8,888 nucleotides of DNA from Nonomuraea sp. (GCA_013362835.1 JABFVJ010000018.1:1-8888); one strand, 5' to 3'; numbered from the stretch's first letter, positions 1-7,590 are shown. The notes: generated from the letters alone by a model not told the origin. Numbers and translations: made by a program.

Positions 1-2739
1 GAGGCTACGCCCGGAGCCGCCCAGGGCGGCCCGGAGGGTGCCGGGATCGCCGGTGCGCCGGTGACAGAAGGGCCCGCTCCGCAGCAGGCGGAGAGCCCGG
101 CGGCGTCGCAGGCCGGTGGCCTGGCCGAGCCCGTCGTGGCGCCGGTGGCCGAAGGTCCCGCTCAGGCGGGGTCCGGCGAGGGCGCCGGGGATGTGGCGAG
201 TGTGGTCGAGGCCGCTGTGGCCGATGCCGTGGTCGACGCCGGCGCCGTTCCCGAGGAGAAGCCCAAGCGGACCACGCGTACGCGGTCCACCGCGACCACG
301 ACGCGTCGCCGTACGTCGAAGAAGGCCGAGGCCGAAGCCGCGGGAGCGCTCCCGGAGGCGGAGGAGGAGGCCGAGGCGCCGAAGCGGCGGCGTACGCGCA
401 AGAAGGCCGAGCCGGAAGAGGTGCCGGAAGAGGTGGTCGTCGCGGCGCCCGCGGGCGCCGACGTCGAGGTCGTCGCGACGACCTCCGACGTCGAGGTGGC
501 CGTCAGCGTGCCCGAGGCCGCCGAGGCGGAGCCCGCCGACGAGGACATCCTGGAGATCCTGCCGGAGGACGAGCCGCTCGACGACGAGCCCGCCGGCGAG
601 GACCTCGACGAGGACATCGACCGGCCGAGCCTGCTCGCCGACCCGTTCGGGCTGACCGCGCGCAGGCAGGACCAGCCGGGCACCGCGTTCCAGCGTCCCG
701 CGGCGATCTTCGCGCCGCTGTTCCAGGCTCCCGACCCCAGCCAGGGCAAGCCCGCCGTGACCCGGCGGCCCGAGCCGCAGCCGGAGCCCGAGGAGATCGA
801 GGAGCCGGTCGACGAGACCGTCGTCGAGGACGAGACCGACATCGACACCTCCGACGAGCAGGAAGAGGAGGAGGAGGGCGGTGGCCGCCGTCGCCGGCGC
901 AGGCGCGGCGGCAGGGGCCGCGGCAAGTCACGCGAGCGTGACGAGGCCGAGGACGGCGAGGAAGGCGACGAGGAGACCGACGAGGAGCAGGGCGAGGAGT
1001 CCCAGGAAGAGGAGGCCTCCAGCTCGCGCCGCCGTCGCAGGCGTCGCCGCCGCGGCACCGAGGAGATCGCCGAGCCCTCCAGCGACGACCCGCCGAACAC
1101 GGTGGTGCGCATCCGCGCGCCGCGTTCGGGCCGCGCCGCCGCCCTGGACACCGCGACCGACGGCGTGCAGAGCGTGCGCGGCTCCACCAGGCTGGAGGCC
1201 AAGAAGCAGCGCCGCCGCGAGGGGCGCGAGCTCGGCCGCCGGCGTCCGCCGATCATCACCGAGTCGGAGTTCCTGGCCCGCCGCGAGTCCGTCGACCGCA
1301 TGATGGTGGTGCGCCGCCAGGGCGACCGTACGCAGATCGCGGTGCTGGAGGACGGCGTGCTCGTCGAGCACTACGTCAACCGCGAGGCGAGCCAGTCCTA
1401 CGTCGGCAACGTCTACCTGGGCAAGGTCCAGAACGTGCTGCCGTCGATGGAGGCCGCGTTCGTGGACATCGGCAAGGGGCGCAACGCCGTCCTGTACGCC
1501 GGTGAGGTGAACTTCGACACCGCCGGGCTGGAGGGTCAGCCCAAGCGGATCGAGTCGGCGCTGAAGTCGGGCCAGTCGGTGCTGGTGCAGGTCACCAAGG
1601 ACCCGATCGGCCACAAGGGCGCCCGCCTCACCTCCCAGATCAGCCTTCCAGGGCGTTACCTGGTGTACGTGCCCGACGGGTCGATGACCGGCATCAGCCG
1701 CAAGCTGCCCGACAAGGAACGCACCCGGCTCAAGAGCATCCTGAAGAAGGTCATGCCGGAGAACGCCGGCGTGATCGTCCGTACGGCGGCCGAGGGCGCC
1801 TCGGAGGACGAGCTGGCCCGCGACGTGGCCCGCCTGTCCGCCCAGTGGGAGAACATCCAGAAGAAGGCCAAGTCGGCGAGCCCGCCCGAGCTGCTGTCGG
1901 CCGAGCCCGACCTGACGATCCGGGTCGTGCGCGACGTCTTCAACGAGGACTTCACCTCGCTGGTCGTGCAGGGCGACGACGCCTGGGACACGGTCGACGA
2001 GTACGTCAAGTACGTCGCGCCGCACCTGGCCGAACGGCTGTCGCGGTGGGACACCGGGCAGGGCGACGTGTTCGAGTCGTACCGGATCGACGAGCAGCTC
2101 GGCAAGGCGATGGAGCGCAAGGTGTGGCTGCCGAGCGGCGGCTCGCTGGTGATCGACCGTACCGAGGCGATGACCGTCGTCGACGTCAACACCGGCAAGT
2201 TCACCGGCCAGGGCGGCAACCTCGAGGAGACCGTCACCAGGAACAACCTGGAGGCGGCCGAGGAGATCGTGCGCCAGCTCCGGCTGCGCGACATCGGCGG
2301 CATCATCGTGATCGACTTCATCGACATGGTGCTGGAGTCCAACCGCGACCTCGTGCTGCGGCGGCTGCTGGAGTGCCTGGCACGCGACAGGACCAAGCAC
2401 CAGGTCGCCGAGGTGACTTCGCTGGGCCTGGTCCAGATGACGCGTAAGCGGGTCGGTCAGGGGCTGCTGGAGGCGTTCTCGACGCCGTGCGAGTGCTGCA
2501 ACGGGCGCGGGCTCATCGTCTCGACCGAGCCGGTCGAGTCCAAGCCCGAGCCGCGCGGCACGCAGGGCAAGATGGCGATCGAGAAGGCGGTCTCGGACAA
2601 GGTTTCCGCGGCGAAGGACTCCGCCAGCCGTGATACCGTGACCGGTGCGCTTGATGACGTCCCTGCTGAGGACGACCAGGCCAGCCAGACTTCCGGCAGA
2701 GGGCGGCGACGCTCCCGCCGAGCCAAGTCCGCCGAGTAG
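1..2739 (+). CDS. rne: Ribonuclease E/G (5'-partial)
   Basis: Endoribonuclease of the RNase E/G family, which cuts single-stranded A/U-rich RNA in mRNA decay and in rRNA and tRNA maturation. Residues are numbered from nucleotide 1. An acidic, Ala/Pro/Glu-rich extension (about 1-430) carries basic islands, including Arg runs at 296-302 and 343-351. An S1-like RNA-binding region lies near 465-540. The 5'-sensor Arg-Thr is at 594-595 (VRTA). The DNase I-like catalytic part has the two metal-binding Asp at 728 (VVDVN) and 772 (VIDFIDM), matching E. coli D303 and D346. The Zn-link is CxxC at 830-833 (CECC), followed by a short basic tail ending in RGRRRSRRAK. The frame has no stop back to base 1, and the GTG at 61 has no Shine-Dalgarno sequence, so I infer that the true start lies upstream. 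The catalytic domain sits in the C-terminal half, as in Streptomyces RNase ES. Family identity is secure; the E versus G label is conventional. Confidence 0.96.
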   Translation, partial: EATPGAAQGGPEGAGIAGAPVTEGPAPQQAESPAASQAGGLAEPVVAPVAEGPAQAGSGEGAGDVASVVEAAVADAVVDAGAVPEEKPKRTTRTRSTATTTRRRTSKKAEAEAAGALPEAEEEAEAPKRRRTRKKAEPEEVPEEVVVAAPAGADVEVVATTSDVEVAVSVPEAAEAEPADEDILEILPEDEPLDDEPAGEDLDEDIDRPSLLADPFGLTARRQDQPGTAFQRPAAIFAPLFQAPDPSQGKPAVTRRPEPQPEPEEIEEPVDETVVEDETDIDTSDEQEEEEEGGGRRRRRRRGGRGRGKSRERDEAEDGEEGDEETDEEQGEESQEEEASSSRRRRRRRRRGTEEIAEPSSDDPPNTVVRIRAPRSGRAAALDTATDGVQSVRGSTRLEAKKQRRREGRELGRRRPPIITESEFLARRESVDRMMVVRRQGDRTQIAVLEDGVLVEHYVNREASQSYVGNVYLGKVQNVLPSMEAAFVDIGKGRNAVLYAGEVNFDTAGLEGQPKRIESALKSGQSVLVQVTKDPIGHKGARLTSQISLPGRYLVYVPDGSMTGISRKLPDKERTRLKSILKKVMPENAGVIVRTAAEGASEDELARDVARLSAQWENIQKKAKSASPPELLSAEPDLTIRVVRDVFNEDFTSLVVQGDDAWDTVDEYVKYVAPHLAERLSRWDTGQGDVFESYRIDEQLGKAMERKVWLPSGGSLVIDRTEAMTVVDVNTGKFTGQGGNLEETVTRNNLEAAEEIVRQLRLRDIGGIIVIDFIDMVLESNRDLVLRRLLECLARDRTKHQVAEVTSLGLVQMTRKRVGQGLLEAFSTPCECCNGRGLIVSTEPVESKPEPRGTQGKMAIEKAVSDKVSAAKDSASRDTVTGALDDVPAEDDQASQTSGRGRRRSRRAKSAE

Positions 2740-2746
2740 CCTCGGC
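2731..2746 (+). terminator. Hairpin across the rne stop codon
   Basis: GCCGAG (2731-2736) and CTCGGC (2741-2746) are perfect inverted repeats around a 4-nt loop that contains the TAG stop. Two weaker pairs can be added below after one mismatch. No T-tract follows, so this would be at best a U-less terminator or an mRNA 3'-end stabiliser. The call rests only on the inverted repeat and its place at the end of rne. Confidence 0.3.
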
Positions 2747-2768
2747 AGGCTTCCGACGATCCGTCCGG

Positions 2769-2799
2769 TTCGCCTAGGGCACCGTTAATCCGGTACCCT
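2769..2799 (+). promoter_or_regulatory. Candidate rplU-rpmA promoter
   Basis: TACCCT (2794-2799) fits the TAnnnT form of an actinobacterial -10 box. TTCGCC (2769-2774), 19 bp upstream, is a weak -35 (4 of 6 against TTGACC). Transcription would begin near 2806 and give an untranslated leader of about 145 nt before the rplU GTG. The -35 is poor and no other box in the 210-bp gap looks better, so this is tentative. Confidence 0.35.
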
Positions 2800-2866
2800 G
2801 GTGAATCGGTGCGTCAGGTGACGTGCCCTGTTGGCGCGCTTACTCGGTTCGTCGGTTTGAGACAGA

Positions 2867-2915
2867 GTCGAATGATAGGCGCAGCATTCGGCGGTCGCCT
2901 CGTTGAGAGGCGGCT
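2867..2915 (+). promoter_or_regulatory. Two abutting hairpins in the rplU leader
   Basis: Hairpin A has CGAATG (2869-2874) paired with CATTCG (2885-2890). A U-G and a G-C pair extend it to 2867-2892 around a 10-nt loop. Hairpin B begins at the next base: CGCCTC (2896-2901) pairs with GAGGCG (2907-2912) around a 5-nt loop, extended to 2893-2915 with one G-C and two G-U pairs. Both lie in the presumed 5' leader, ending 21 nt before the rplU Shine-Dalgarno sequence at 2936. L21 leaders that control rplU operons are known in Firmicutes. Whether this is an analogous autoregulatory element is inference. Confidence 0.4.
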
Positions 2916-2949
2916 TAGGCCAACAGCGAGTCAGTAGAAGGGTTCCGCG

Positions 2950-3252
2950 GTGTACGCGATCGTTCGTTGCGGCGGCAGGCAGCAGAAGGTCTCCGTCGGT
3001 GACGTCCTCGAGGTGGACAAGGTCGCCGGCGAGGTCGGCTCTTCGGTTTCGCTGCCGACGGTGCTCGTCGTCAACGACGGCGATGTGACCACGGAGGCGG
3101 GCCGGTTCACGGTCAGCGCCGAGATTCTCGGTGAGACCAAGGGACCGAAGATCCGCATTCTCAAGTACAAGAACAAGACCGGTTACAAGAAGCGCCAGGG
3201 TCACCGTCAGCGGTACACCCAGGTGAAGATCACCGGTATCGACCAGGCCTGA
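2950..3252 (+). CDS. rplU: 50S ribosomal protein L21
   Basis: Structural protein of the large subunit that binds 23S rRNA. The 100-residue length is normal for the family. The C-terminal L21 signature is clear at residues 72-95, a basic stretch running KYKNK...[12 protein letters not shown]. The N-terminus [11 protein letters not shown] is the usual L21 start and fixes the GTG at 2950. A Shine-Dalgarno sequence AGAAGGG (2936-2942) lies 7 nt upstream. The gene is followed after 15 bp by rpmA, the standard L21-L27 pair, and the two are surely co-transcribed. It is preceded by a hairpin-bearing leader that may regulate it. Confidence 0.98.
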   Translation: MYAIVRCGGRQQKVSVGDVLEVDKVAGEVGSSVSLPTVLVVNDGDVTTEAGRFTVSAEILGETKGPKIRILKYKNKTGYKKRQGHRQRYTQVKITGIDQA

Positions 3253-3267
3253 TCGGGAGTTTGAGAG

Positions 3268-3525
3268 ATGGCACACAAGAAGGGCGCGTCGTCCACCCGG
3301 AACGGCCGTGACTCCAATGCTCAGCGCCTGGGCGTCAAGCGCTTTGGCGGCCAGCTGGTGAACGCGGGCGAGATCATCGTCCGTCAGCGCGGCACCCACT
3401 TCCACCCCGGCGACAACGTCGGCCGCGGTGGCGATGACACGCTGTTCGCGCTGGCCGCCGGCCACGTGCAGTTCGGTGTCAAGCGCGGTCGTCGCGCTGT
3501 CAGCATCGTCCCCGTCGCGGAGTAA
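3268..3525 (+). CDS. rpmA: 50S ribosomal protein L27
   Basis: Large-subunit protein whose N-terminal tail reaches toward the peptidyl transferase centre. It has 85 residues, normal length. It begins [16 protein letters not shown], the mature-type N-terminus, and lacks the cleaved extension found in Firmicutes L27. The family signature G-x-I-I-x-R-Q-R-G-x5-G spans residues 34-48. The Shine-Dalgarno sequence GGGAG (3255-3259) begins just after the rplU stop, 8 nt before the ATG. The gene ends with TAA and is followed 24 bp later by a strong intrinsic terminator, so rplU-rpmA forms a compact two-gene unit. Confidence 0.98.
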   Translation: MAHKKGASSTRNGRDSNAQRLGVKRFGGQLVNAGEIIVRQRGTHFHPGDNVGRGGDDTLFALAAGHVQFGVKRGRRAVSIVPVAE

Positions 3526-3549
3526 TCACTCCCGCGTCGGTGTTGCTTC

Positions 3550-3583
3550 AAGGGGTGGATCGCCTGTCGATCCACCCCTTTTT
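3550..3583 (+). terminator. Intrinsic terminator after rpmA
   Basis: A perfect 13-bp stem pairs 3550-3562 (AAGGGGTGGATCG) with 3568-3580 (CGATCCACCCCTT) around a 5-nt loop. It runs into a T-tract (3579-3583, then GTT). This is a classic Rho-independent terminator, and it lies only 24 bp after the rpmA stop. Its downstream end is just 28 bp from the obgE ATG, so it separates expression of the ribosomal proteins from obgE. Confidence 0.93.
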
Positions 3584-3599
3584 GTTGGTTGTACGAGAT

Positions 3600-3605
3600 G
3601 GGGAG
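3600..3605 (+). promoter_or_regulatory. Shine-Dalgarno site fixing the obgE start
   Basis: GGGGAG lies 6 nt before the ATG at 3612. This favours that start over an in-frame GTG at 3540, which has no Shine-Dalgarno sequence and would place 24 extra codons through the terminator stem. Confidence 0.85.
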
Positions 3606-3611
3606 AGCTGG

Positions 3612-4964
3612 ATGCCGGACTTCGTGGACCAGGTGGTCCTGCACGTCAAGGCCGGTGACGGGGGAAACGGATGCGCCTCCATCCACCGGGAGAAGTTCAA
3701 GCCGCTCGGCGGTCCCGACGGGGGGAACGGCGGCCGCGGCGGCGACGTGATCCTTGAGGTCGACCCCAACACCGCGACGCTGCTCGACTACCACCGCCGC
3801 CCCCATCGCAAGGCCGACAACGGCAAGCAGGGCCAGGGCTCCAACCGCGACGGCGCCAACGGCGACGACGTGATCCTCACCGTGCCGAACGGGACCGTGG
3901 TCAAGGACGCCTCCACGGGTGAGGTGCTGGTCGACCTCGTGGGGGCCGGCACCCGGTACGTGATCGCGCAGGGCGGCCACGGCGGGCTCGGGAACGCCGC
4001 GCTGGCCACGTCGAGGCGCAAGGCGCCCGGGTTCGCGCTGCTGGGGGAGCCCGGCGACGGTCTCGACGTCATGCTGGAGCTCAAGAGCGTCGCCGACGTG
4101 GCGCTGGTCGGGTTCCCGAGCGCGGGCAAGTCGTCGCTGATCGCGGCGCTGAGCGCGGCCAAGCCGAAGATCGCCGACTACCCGTTCACCACGCTGATCC
4201 CCAACCTGGGGGTCGTGACCGCCGGCGAGAACGTGTTCACCGTCGCCGACGTGCCGGGGCTGATCCCGGGGGCGTCGCAGGGCAAGGGGCTCGGGCACGA
4301 GTTCCTGCGCCACGTCGAGCGCTGCGACATGCTCGTGCACGTCATCGACTGCGCGACCATGGAGCCGGGGCGCGATCCGATCACCGACTACGAGGTGATC
4401 GAGGCGGAGCTGCGGGCGTACGGGAAGCTTGAGGACCGGCCGCGCATGATCGTGCTGAACAAGGCCGACGTGCCCGACGCGCGGGAGCTGGCCGACCTGG
4501 TCAAGGGCGAGTTCGAGGAGCGGGGGCTGCAGGTCTTCGTCATCTCGGCGGCCACGCACGACGGGTTGCGGGAGCTCACGTACGCGATGGGCGAGTGGGT
4601 GGCGGCGGCGCGGGCCGCCAGGCCGGTCGAGGAGCCGACGCGGCTGGTGATCAGGCCCAAGCAGCTCGGCGAGGCCGGGTTCAAGGTGCGGCGGGTCAAC
4701 GAGAACCTGTTCCAGGTCACCGGGGAGAAGCCCGAGCGGTGGATCCGCCAGACCGACTTCACCAACGACGAGGCCGTCGGTTATCTGGCCGATCGGCTCG
4801 AACGGCTCGGGGTGGAGGCGGAGCTGGTCAAGGCCGGTGCCAAGGCGGGGGCCGAGGTGGTCATCGGGTCGATGGAGGGCGGCTACATCTTCGACTGGCA
4901 GCCGACGCTCAACGCCGAGTCGGTGCACCAGGGGCCGCGTGGATCGGACAACCGCCTGATGTGA
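3612..4964 (+). CDS. obgE: Obg family GTPase (ribosome assembly)
   Basis: Essential GTPase (Obg/CgtA) that binds the 50S subunit late in assembly and links ribosome state to growth and, in Streptomyces, to differentiation. It has 450 residues. The Gly-rich Obg fold (about 1-158) opens with [20 protein letters not shown]. The G domain shows G1 GFPSAGKS (167-174), switch Thr 193-194 in YPFTT, G3 DVPG (213-216), G4 NKAD (283-286) and G5 SAA (312-314). A C-terminal OCT domain (about 345-430) includes [17 protein letters not shown] and ends near YIFDWQP. This three-domain form with an OCT tail is usual in Gram-positive bacteria. All nucleotide-binding motifs are intact. The start is supported by both the Shine-Dalgarno sequence and the conserved N-terminus. 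I see no clear promoter of its own between the rpmA terminator and the ATG. Confidence 0.97.
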   Translation: MPDFVDQVVLHVKAGDGGNGCASIHREKFKPLGGPDGGNGGRGGDVILEVDPNTATLLDYHRRPHRKADNGKQGQGSNRDGANGDDVILTVPNGTVVKDASTGEVLVDLVGAGTRYVIAQGGHGGLGNAALATSRRKAPGFALLGEPGDGLDVMLELKSVADVALVGFPSAGKSSLIAALSAAKPKIADYPFTTLIPNLGVVTAGENVFTVADVPGLIPGASQGKGLGHEFLRHVERCDMLVHVIDCATMEPGRDPITDYEVIEAELRAYGKLEDRPRMIVLNKADVPDARELADLVKGEFEERGLQVFVISAATHDGLRELTYAMGEWVAAARAARPVEEPTRLVIRPKQLGEAGFKVRRVNENLFQVTGEKPERWIRQTDFTNDEAVGYLADRLERLGVEAELVKAGAKAGAEVVIGSMEGGYIFDWQPTLNAESVHQGPRGSDNRLM

Positions 4965-4989
4965 CGCTCGGGCGGCCGCGCGTGGGCGC

Positions 4990-5049
4990 GGGTCCTGCCC
5001 GTGCGGGTCCTGCCGATGTGGGTCCTGCCGGTGTGGGTCCTTCGTGTGT
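4990..5049 (+). repeat. Four-copy 15-bp tandem repeat in the obgE-proB spacer
   Basis: Four head-to-tail units of 15 bp start at 4990, 5005, 5020 and 5035. The first is GGGTCCTGCCCGTGC, the next two differ from it only in the last five bases, and the fourth (GGGTCCTTCGTGTGT) has decayed. The array lies after the obgE stop and before the proB start, in non-coding sequence. I know of no function for it. Confidence 0.85.
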
Positions 5050-5111
5050 GCCGGGGTTCGTGGGGGTTCTGCGATGGGCGAAGCGGGCCGAGAGTGTGTT
5101 CGGAGCTCGGA

Positions 5112-5124
5112 TAGGCTGCCAGGC
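5112..5124 (+). promoter_or_regulatory. Candidate -10 box for leaderless proB transcription
   Basis: TAGGCT (5112-5117) fits TAnnnT and ends exactly 7 bp before the proB GTG at 5125, the spacing typical of leaderless actinobacterial genes. No Shine-Dalgarno sequence precedes the GTG (the bases are GCCAGGC). A matching -35 is not evident around 5088-5094, which is common for such promoters. Confidence 0.55.
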
Positions 5125-6243
5125 GTGCGGGAACAGATCAGCTCAGCGTCGAAGGTCGTCGTCAAGGTCGGCTCCTCCTCGCTCACGACCCCCCAGGGCA
5201 TGATCGACGTCGACCGGGTCGATGCCCTGGTCGACGTTCTGGCGGCGCGGCGCCGTGCCGGAACGCAGATCGTCCTGGTGTCGTCGGGAGCGATCGCGGC
5301 GGGCCTCGGCCCGCTCGGGTTGCCGGCGCGACCGCGCGACCTCGCCACGCAGCAGGCCGCCGCCTCCGTCGGCCAGGGCGTGCTGGTCGCGCGCTACACC
5401 TCCTCCTTCGCCCGCTACACCCTGCGCGTCGGCCAGGTGCTGCTGACCGCCGACGACATGATGCGCCGCGCCCATCACGCCAACGCCCAGCGCACCCTGG
5501 CCAGGCTCCTGGAGCTCGGCATCGTGCCGATCGTCAACGAGAACGACACCGTGGCGACCGACGAGATCAGGTTCGGCGACAACGACCGGCTGGCGGCGCT
5601 GGTCGCCCACCTGATCCACGCCGACGCGCTCGTGCTGCTGTCCGACGTCGACGCCCTCTACGACGGCCCGCCGAGCCGGCCGGGTTCGCGCCGGCTGGCG
5701 GAGATCCGCGGCCCCGAGGACCTGGTCGGCGTCGAGCTCGGCAGGAACGGCGCGGCGGTCGGCACCGGCGGCATGGTGACCAAGGTGCAGGCGGCCAGGA
5801 TCGCCACGGGCGCGGGCGTGCCGGTCGTGCTCACCGCCGCCGCCCACGCCGCCCAGGCGCTCGCCGGAGCCGACATCGGCACCTACTTCCACCCAGGGGG
5901 CCGCCATCCCGGCACGCGGCTGCTGTGGCTCGCGCACGCCGCCACCGGGCGCGGCCGGCTGCACCTCGACGAGGGGGCGGTCGAGGCCATCGTGGGCCGG
6001 CGCAAGTCGCTGCTGCCCGCCGGGGTGACCTCCGTCGAGGGCGACTTCGCCGCCGGCGACCCGGTCGACCTGTGCGGCCCGCAGGGCGGAGTGGTGGCCC
6101 GCGGCCTGGTCAACTTCGACGCCGTCGAGATCCCCGGGCTGCTCGGCCGCTCCACGAGAGAGCTGGCCAGCGCGCTCGGTCCGGAATATGAACGCGAGCT
6201 GATCCACCGCGACGACATCGTCATACTGGAAGCCCATCACTAG
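5125..6243 (+). CDS. proB: Glutamate 5-kinase
   Basis: Phosphorylates L-glutamate to gamma-glutamyl phosphate using ATP, the first and normally proline-inhibited step of proline synthesis in the cytoplasm. It has 372 residues. The amino acid kinase domain (about 8-265) shows VVKVGSSSL (12-20, with ATP-site Lys14), SSGAIAAG (53-60), [10 protein letters not shown] (136-145) and [12 protein letters not shown] (from 150). A PUA domain fills the C-terminal part (about 276-365). The GTG at 5125 gives an N-terminus [16 protein letters not shown] typical of the family. A longer in-frame GTG at 5044 would add 27 unlikely residues from the repeat spacer and has no Shine-Dalgarno sequence. The gene is followed by proA after 13 bp and is almost certainly in the same operon. 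All key residues look intact. Confidence 0.96.
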   Translation: MREQISSASKVVVKVGSSSLTTPQGMIDVDRVDALVDVLAARRRAGTQIVLVSSGAIAAGLGPLGLPARPRDLATQQAAASVGQGVLVARYTSSFARYTLRVGQVLLTADDMMRRAHHANAQRTLARLLELGIVPIVNENDTVATDEIRFGDNDRLAALVAHLIHADALVLLSDVDALYDGPPSRPGSRRLAEIRGPEDLVGVELGRNGAAVGTGGMVTKVQAARIATGAGVPVVLTAAAHAAQALAGADIGTYFHPGGRHPGTRLLWLAHAATGRGRLHLDEGAVEAIVGRRKSLLPAGVTSVEGDFAAGDPVDLCGPQGGVVARGLVNFDAVEIPGLLGRSTRELASALGPEYERELIHRDDIVILEAHH

Positions 6244-6256
6244 CGAGGAGCACGCG

Positions 6257-7540
6257 ATGTCCGATGAGTTCTTGAAGGTCGCCCACGCGGCACGCGAGGC
6301 CGCCGCCGAGCTGGCCCCGCTGCCGCGGGCGCCCAAGGACCGGGCGTTGCGCACGATCGCCGACGCCCTCGTGGCGCGCGCGGCCGAGATCGTCGAGGCC
6401 AACGCCGACGACGTCGAGCGGGCCAGGGCCCAGGGCACGTCCGAGGCGATGATCGACCGGCTGCGGCTCGACGAGGGCCGCGTCGCGGCCATCGCCGAGG
6501 CCGTGCGCCAGGTGGCCGATCTGCCCGACCCGGTCGGCGAGGTCGTCCGGGGCAGCACGCTGCCCAACGGGCTGGAGCTGCGGCAGGTCAGGGTGCCCCT
6601 GGGAGTCATCGGGATCATCTACGAGGGCCGTCCCAACGTCACCGTCGACGCCGCCGCGCTCTGTCTCAAGAGCGGCAACGCGGTGCTGCTGCGTGGCTCG
6701 TCGAGCGCCTACTCCTCCAACACGGCGCTGGTGCGGATCATGCAGGACGCGCTTGCCGGAACGCAGGTCCCGGCGGGGGCGGTGCAGCTCGTGCCCGGTC
6801 AGACCCGTGACTCGGTCAAGGAGCTCATGCGGGCGCGCGGGCTGGTCGACGTGCTGATCCCGCGCGGCGGCGCGTCGCTGATCAACTCGGTGGTCGAGGA
6901 GTCGACGGTGCCGGTGATCGAGACCGGCGTCGGCAACTGCCACGTCTACGTCGACGCCGACGCCGACCTCGACCTGGCCGTGCAGATCCTGGTCAACTCC
7001 AAGGCGCAGCGGCCGTCGGTGTGCAACGCGGCCGAGACGTTCCTCGTCCACGCCGGGGTCGCCGACGCCTTCGTGCCCAAGGCGCTCAAGGCGCTGGCCG
7101 AGGCGGGCGTGACCGTCCACGGCGACGAGCGGATCGCCCGCCACGGCGAGGTCGTGCCGGTCACCGAGGACGACTTCTACGCCGAATACCTCTCGCTCGA
7201 CATCGCCGCCGCCGTCGTGGGCTCGCTGGAGGAGGCGGTGGCCCACATCAGGCGCTACGGCTCGGGGCACACCGACGCGATCGTCACCCGGTCGCAGCCG
7301 GCCGCCCGCCGGTTCGTCTCGCTGGTCGACTCGGCGGCCGTGGCCGTCAACGCCTCGACCAGGTTCACCGACGGCGGGGAGTTCGGGTTCGGCGCGGAGA
7401 TCGGCATCTCCACCCAGAAGCTGCACGCGCGCGGCCCGATGGGCCTGCCGGAGCTGACCTCCACCAAGTGGATCTACACGGGCGAAGGGCATCTGCGCAC
7501 GTCAGAGGGCACGGTGGTGCCCGGTCCGGCTTGCGGTTAG
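6257..7540 (+). CDS. proA: Gamma-glutamyl phosphate reductase
   Basis: NADPH-dependent reduction of gamma-glutamyl phosphate to glutamate-5-semialdehyde, the second step of proline synthesis. It acts on the labile ProB product, which explains the tight pairing with proB. It has 427 residues, normal length, with the aldehyde dehydrogenase fold. Visible motifs are EGRPNVT (123-129), the catalytic Cys256 in [10 protein letters not shown], and the full GPR signature V-x5-A-V-x-H-I-x2-Y-G-S-x-H-T-D-x-I at 321-342. The Shine-Dalgarno sequence GAGGAG (6245-6250) stands 6 nt before the ATG. No proC, the third enzyme of the pathway, is present in the window. Confidence 0.97.
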   Translation: MSDEFLKVAHAAREAAAELAPLPRAPKDRALRTIADALVARAAEIVEANADDVERARAQGTSEAMIDRLRLDEGRVAAIAEAVRQVADLPDPVGEVVRGSTLPNGLELRQVRVPLGVIGIIYEGRPNVTVDAAALCLKSGNAVLLRGSSSAYSSNTALVRIMQDALAGTQVPAGAVQLVPGQTRDSVKELMRARGLVDVLIPRGGASLINSVVEESTVPVIETGVGNCHVYVDADADLDLAVQILVNSKAQRPSVCNAAETFLVHAGVADAFVPKALKALAEAGVTVHGDERIARHGEVVPVTEDDFYAEYLSLDIAAAVVGSLEEAVAHIRRYGSGHTDAIVTRSQPAARRFVSLVDSAAVAVNASTRFTDGGEFGFGAEIGISTQKLHARGPMGLPELTSTKWIYTGEGHLRTSEGTVVPGPACG

Positions 7541-7547
7541 TCGGCGT

Positions 7548-7562
7548 GTCGGCCTGACCGAC
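7548..7562 (+). terminator. Short hairpin after proA
   Basis: GTCGG (7548-7552) pairs with CCGAC (7558-7562) around a 5-nt loop, 7 bp past the proA stop. There is no T-tract. Three GGCCTG words (7551, 7563, 7570) overlap or follow it. It could be a weak terminator or a chance hairpin in GC-rich DNA. Confidence 0.2.
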
Positions 7563-7583
7563 GGCCTGCGGCCTGGGTTGACT

Positions 7584-7588
7584 GGGAG
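7584..7588 (+). promoter_or_regulatory. Very close Shine-Dalgarno before the small membrane gene
   Basis: GGGAG ends only 2 nt before the ATG at 7591, shorter than the usual 5-9 nt. An in-frame TGA at 7579 rules out any more distant upstream start, so the ATG is the likely one, perhaps weakly translated. Confidence 0.4.
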
Positions 7589-7590
7589 TC

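Noticed and set aside
61..63. GTG at 61 as the start of rne
   Set aside because: The frame is open upstream to base 1 with the same Ala/Gly/Pro composition, and there is no Shine-Dalgarno sequence. The gene more likely begins before the window.
162..1301. Minus-strand Ser/Arg-rich ORF opposite the rne extension
   Set aside because: It arises from reverse reading of Glu/Ala/Arg codons. It is low complexity and overlaps the real frame.
928..2400. Minus-strand ORF of 490 codons opposite rne
   Set aside because: It is the shadow of the conserved RNase E/G catalytic region, with no motifs and a biased composition.
3540..3611. In-frame GTG at 3540 as the obgE start
   Set aside because: It would translate through the terminator stem, has no Shine-Dalgarno sequence, and adds residues not found before the conserved Obg N-terminus.
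4990..5049. CRISPR array
   Set aside because: The repeats are 15 bp, directly adjacent without spacers, and no cas genes are present.
5044..5124. In-frame GTG at 5044 as the proB start
   Set aside because: It adds 27 residues from the repeat spacer with no family similarity and no Shine-Dalgarno sequence. The GTG at 5125 suits the family and has a -10 box at leaderless spacing.
4595..5203. Plus-strand ORF overlapping the end of obgE and the start of proB
   Set aside because: It is out of frame with both real genes and Gly/Arg/Ala-rich. It stays open only because of base composition and the 15-bp repeat.
3384..5348. Long minus-strand ORF (654 codons) opposite obgE
   Set aside because: It lies antisense to obgE and parts of rpmA and proB, all with intact family motifs. 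Its translation is Arg/His/Val/Leu-rich with no recognisable domain, as expected for a shadow frame in GC-rich DNA.
5143..7492. Minus-strand ORFs of 491 and 423 codons opposite proB and proA
   Set aside because: They are antisense shadows of two certain enzymes, with no domain or Shine-Dalgarno support.
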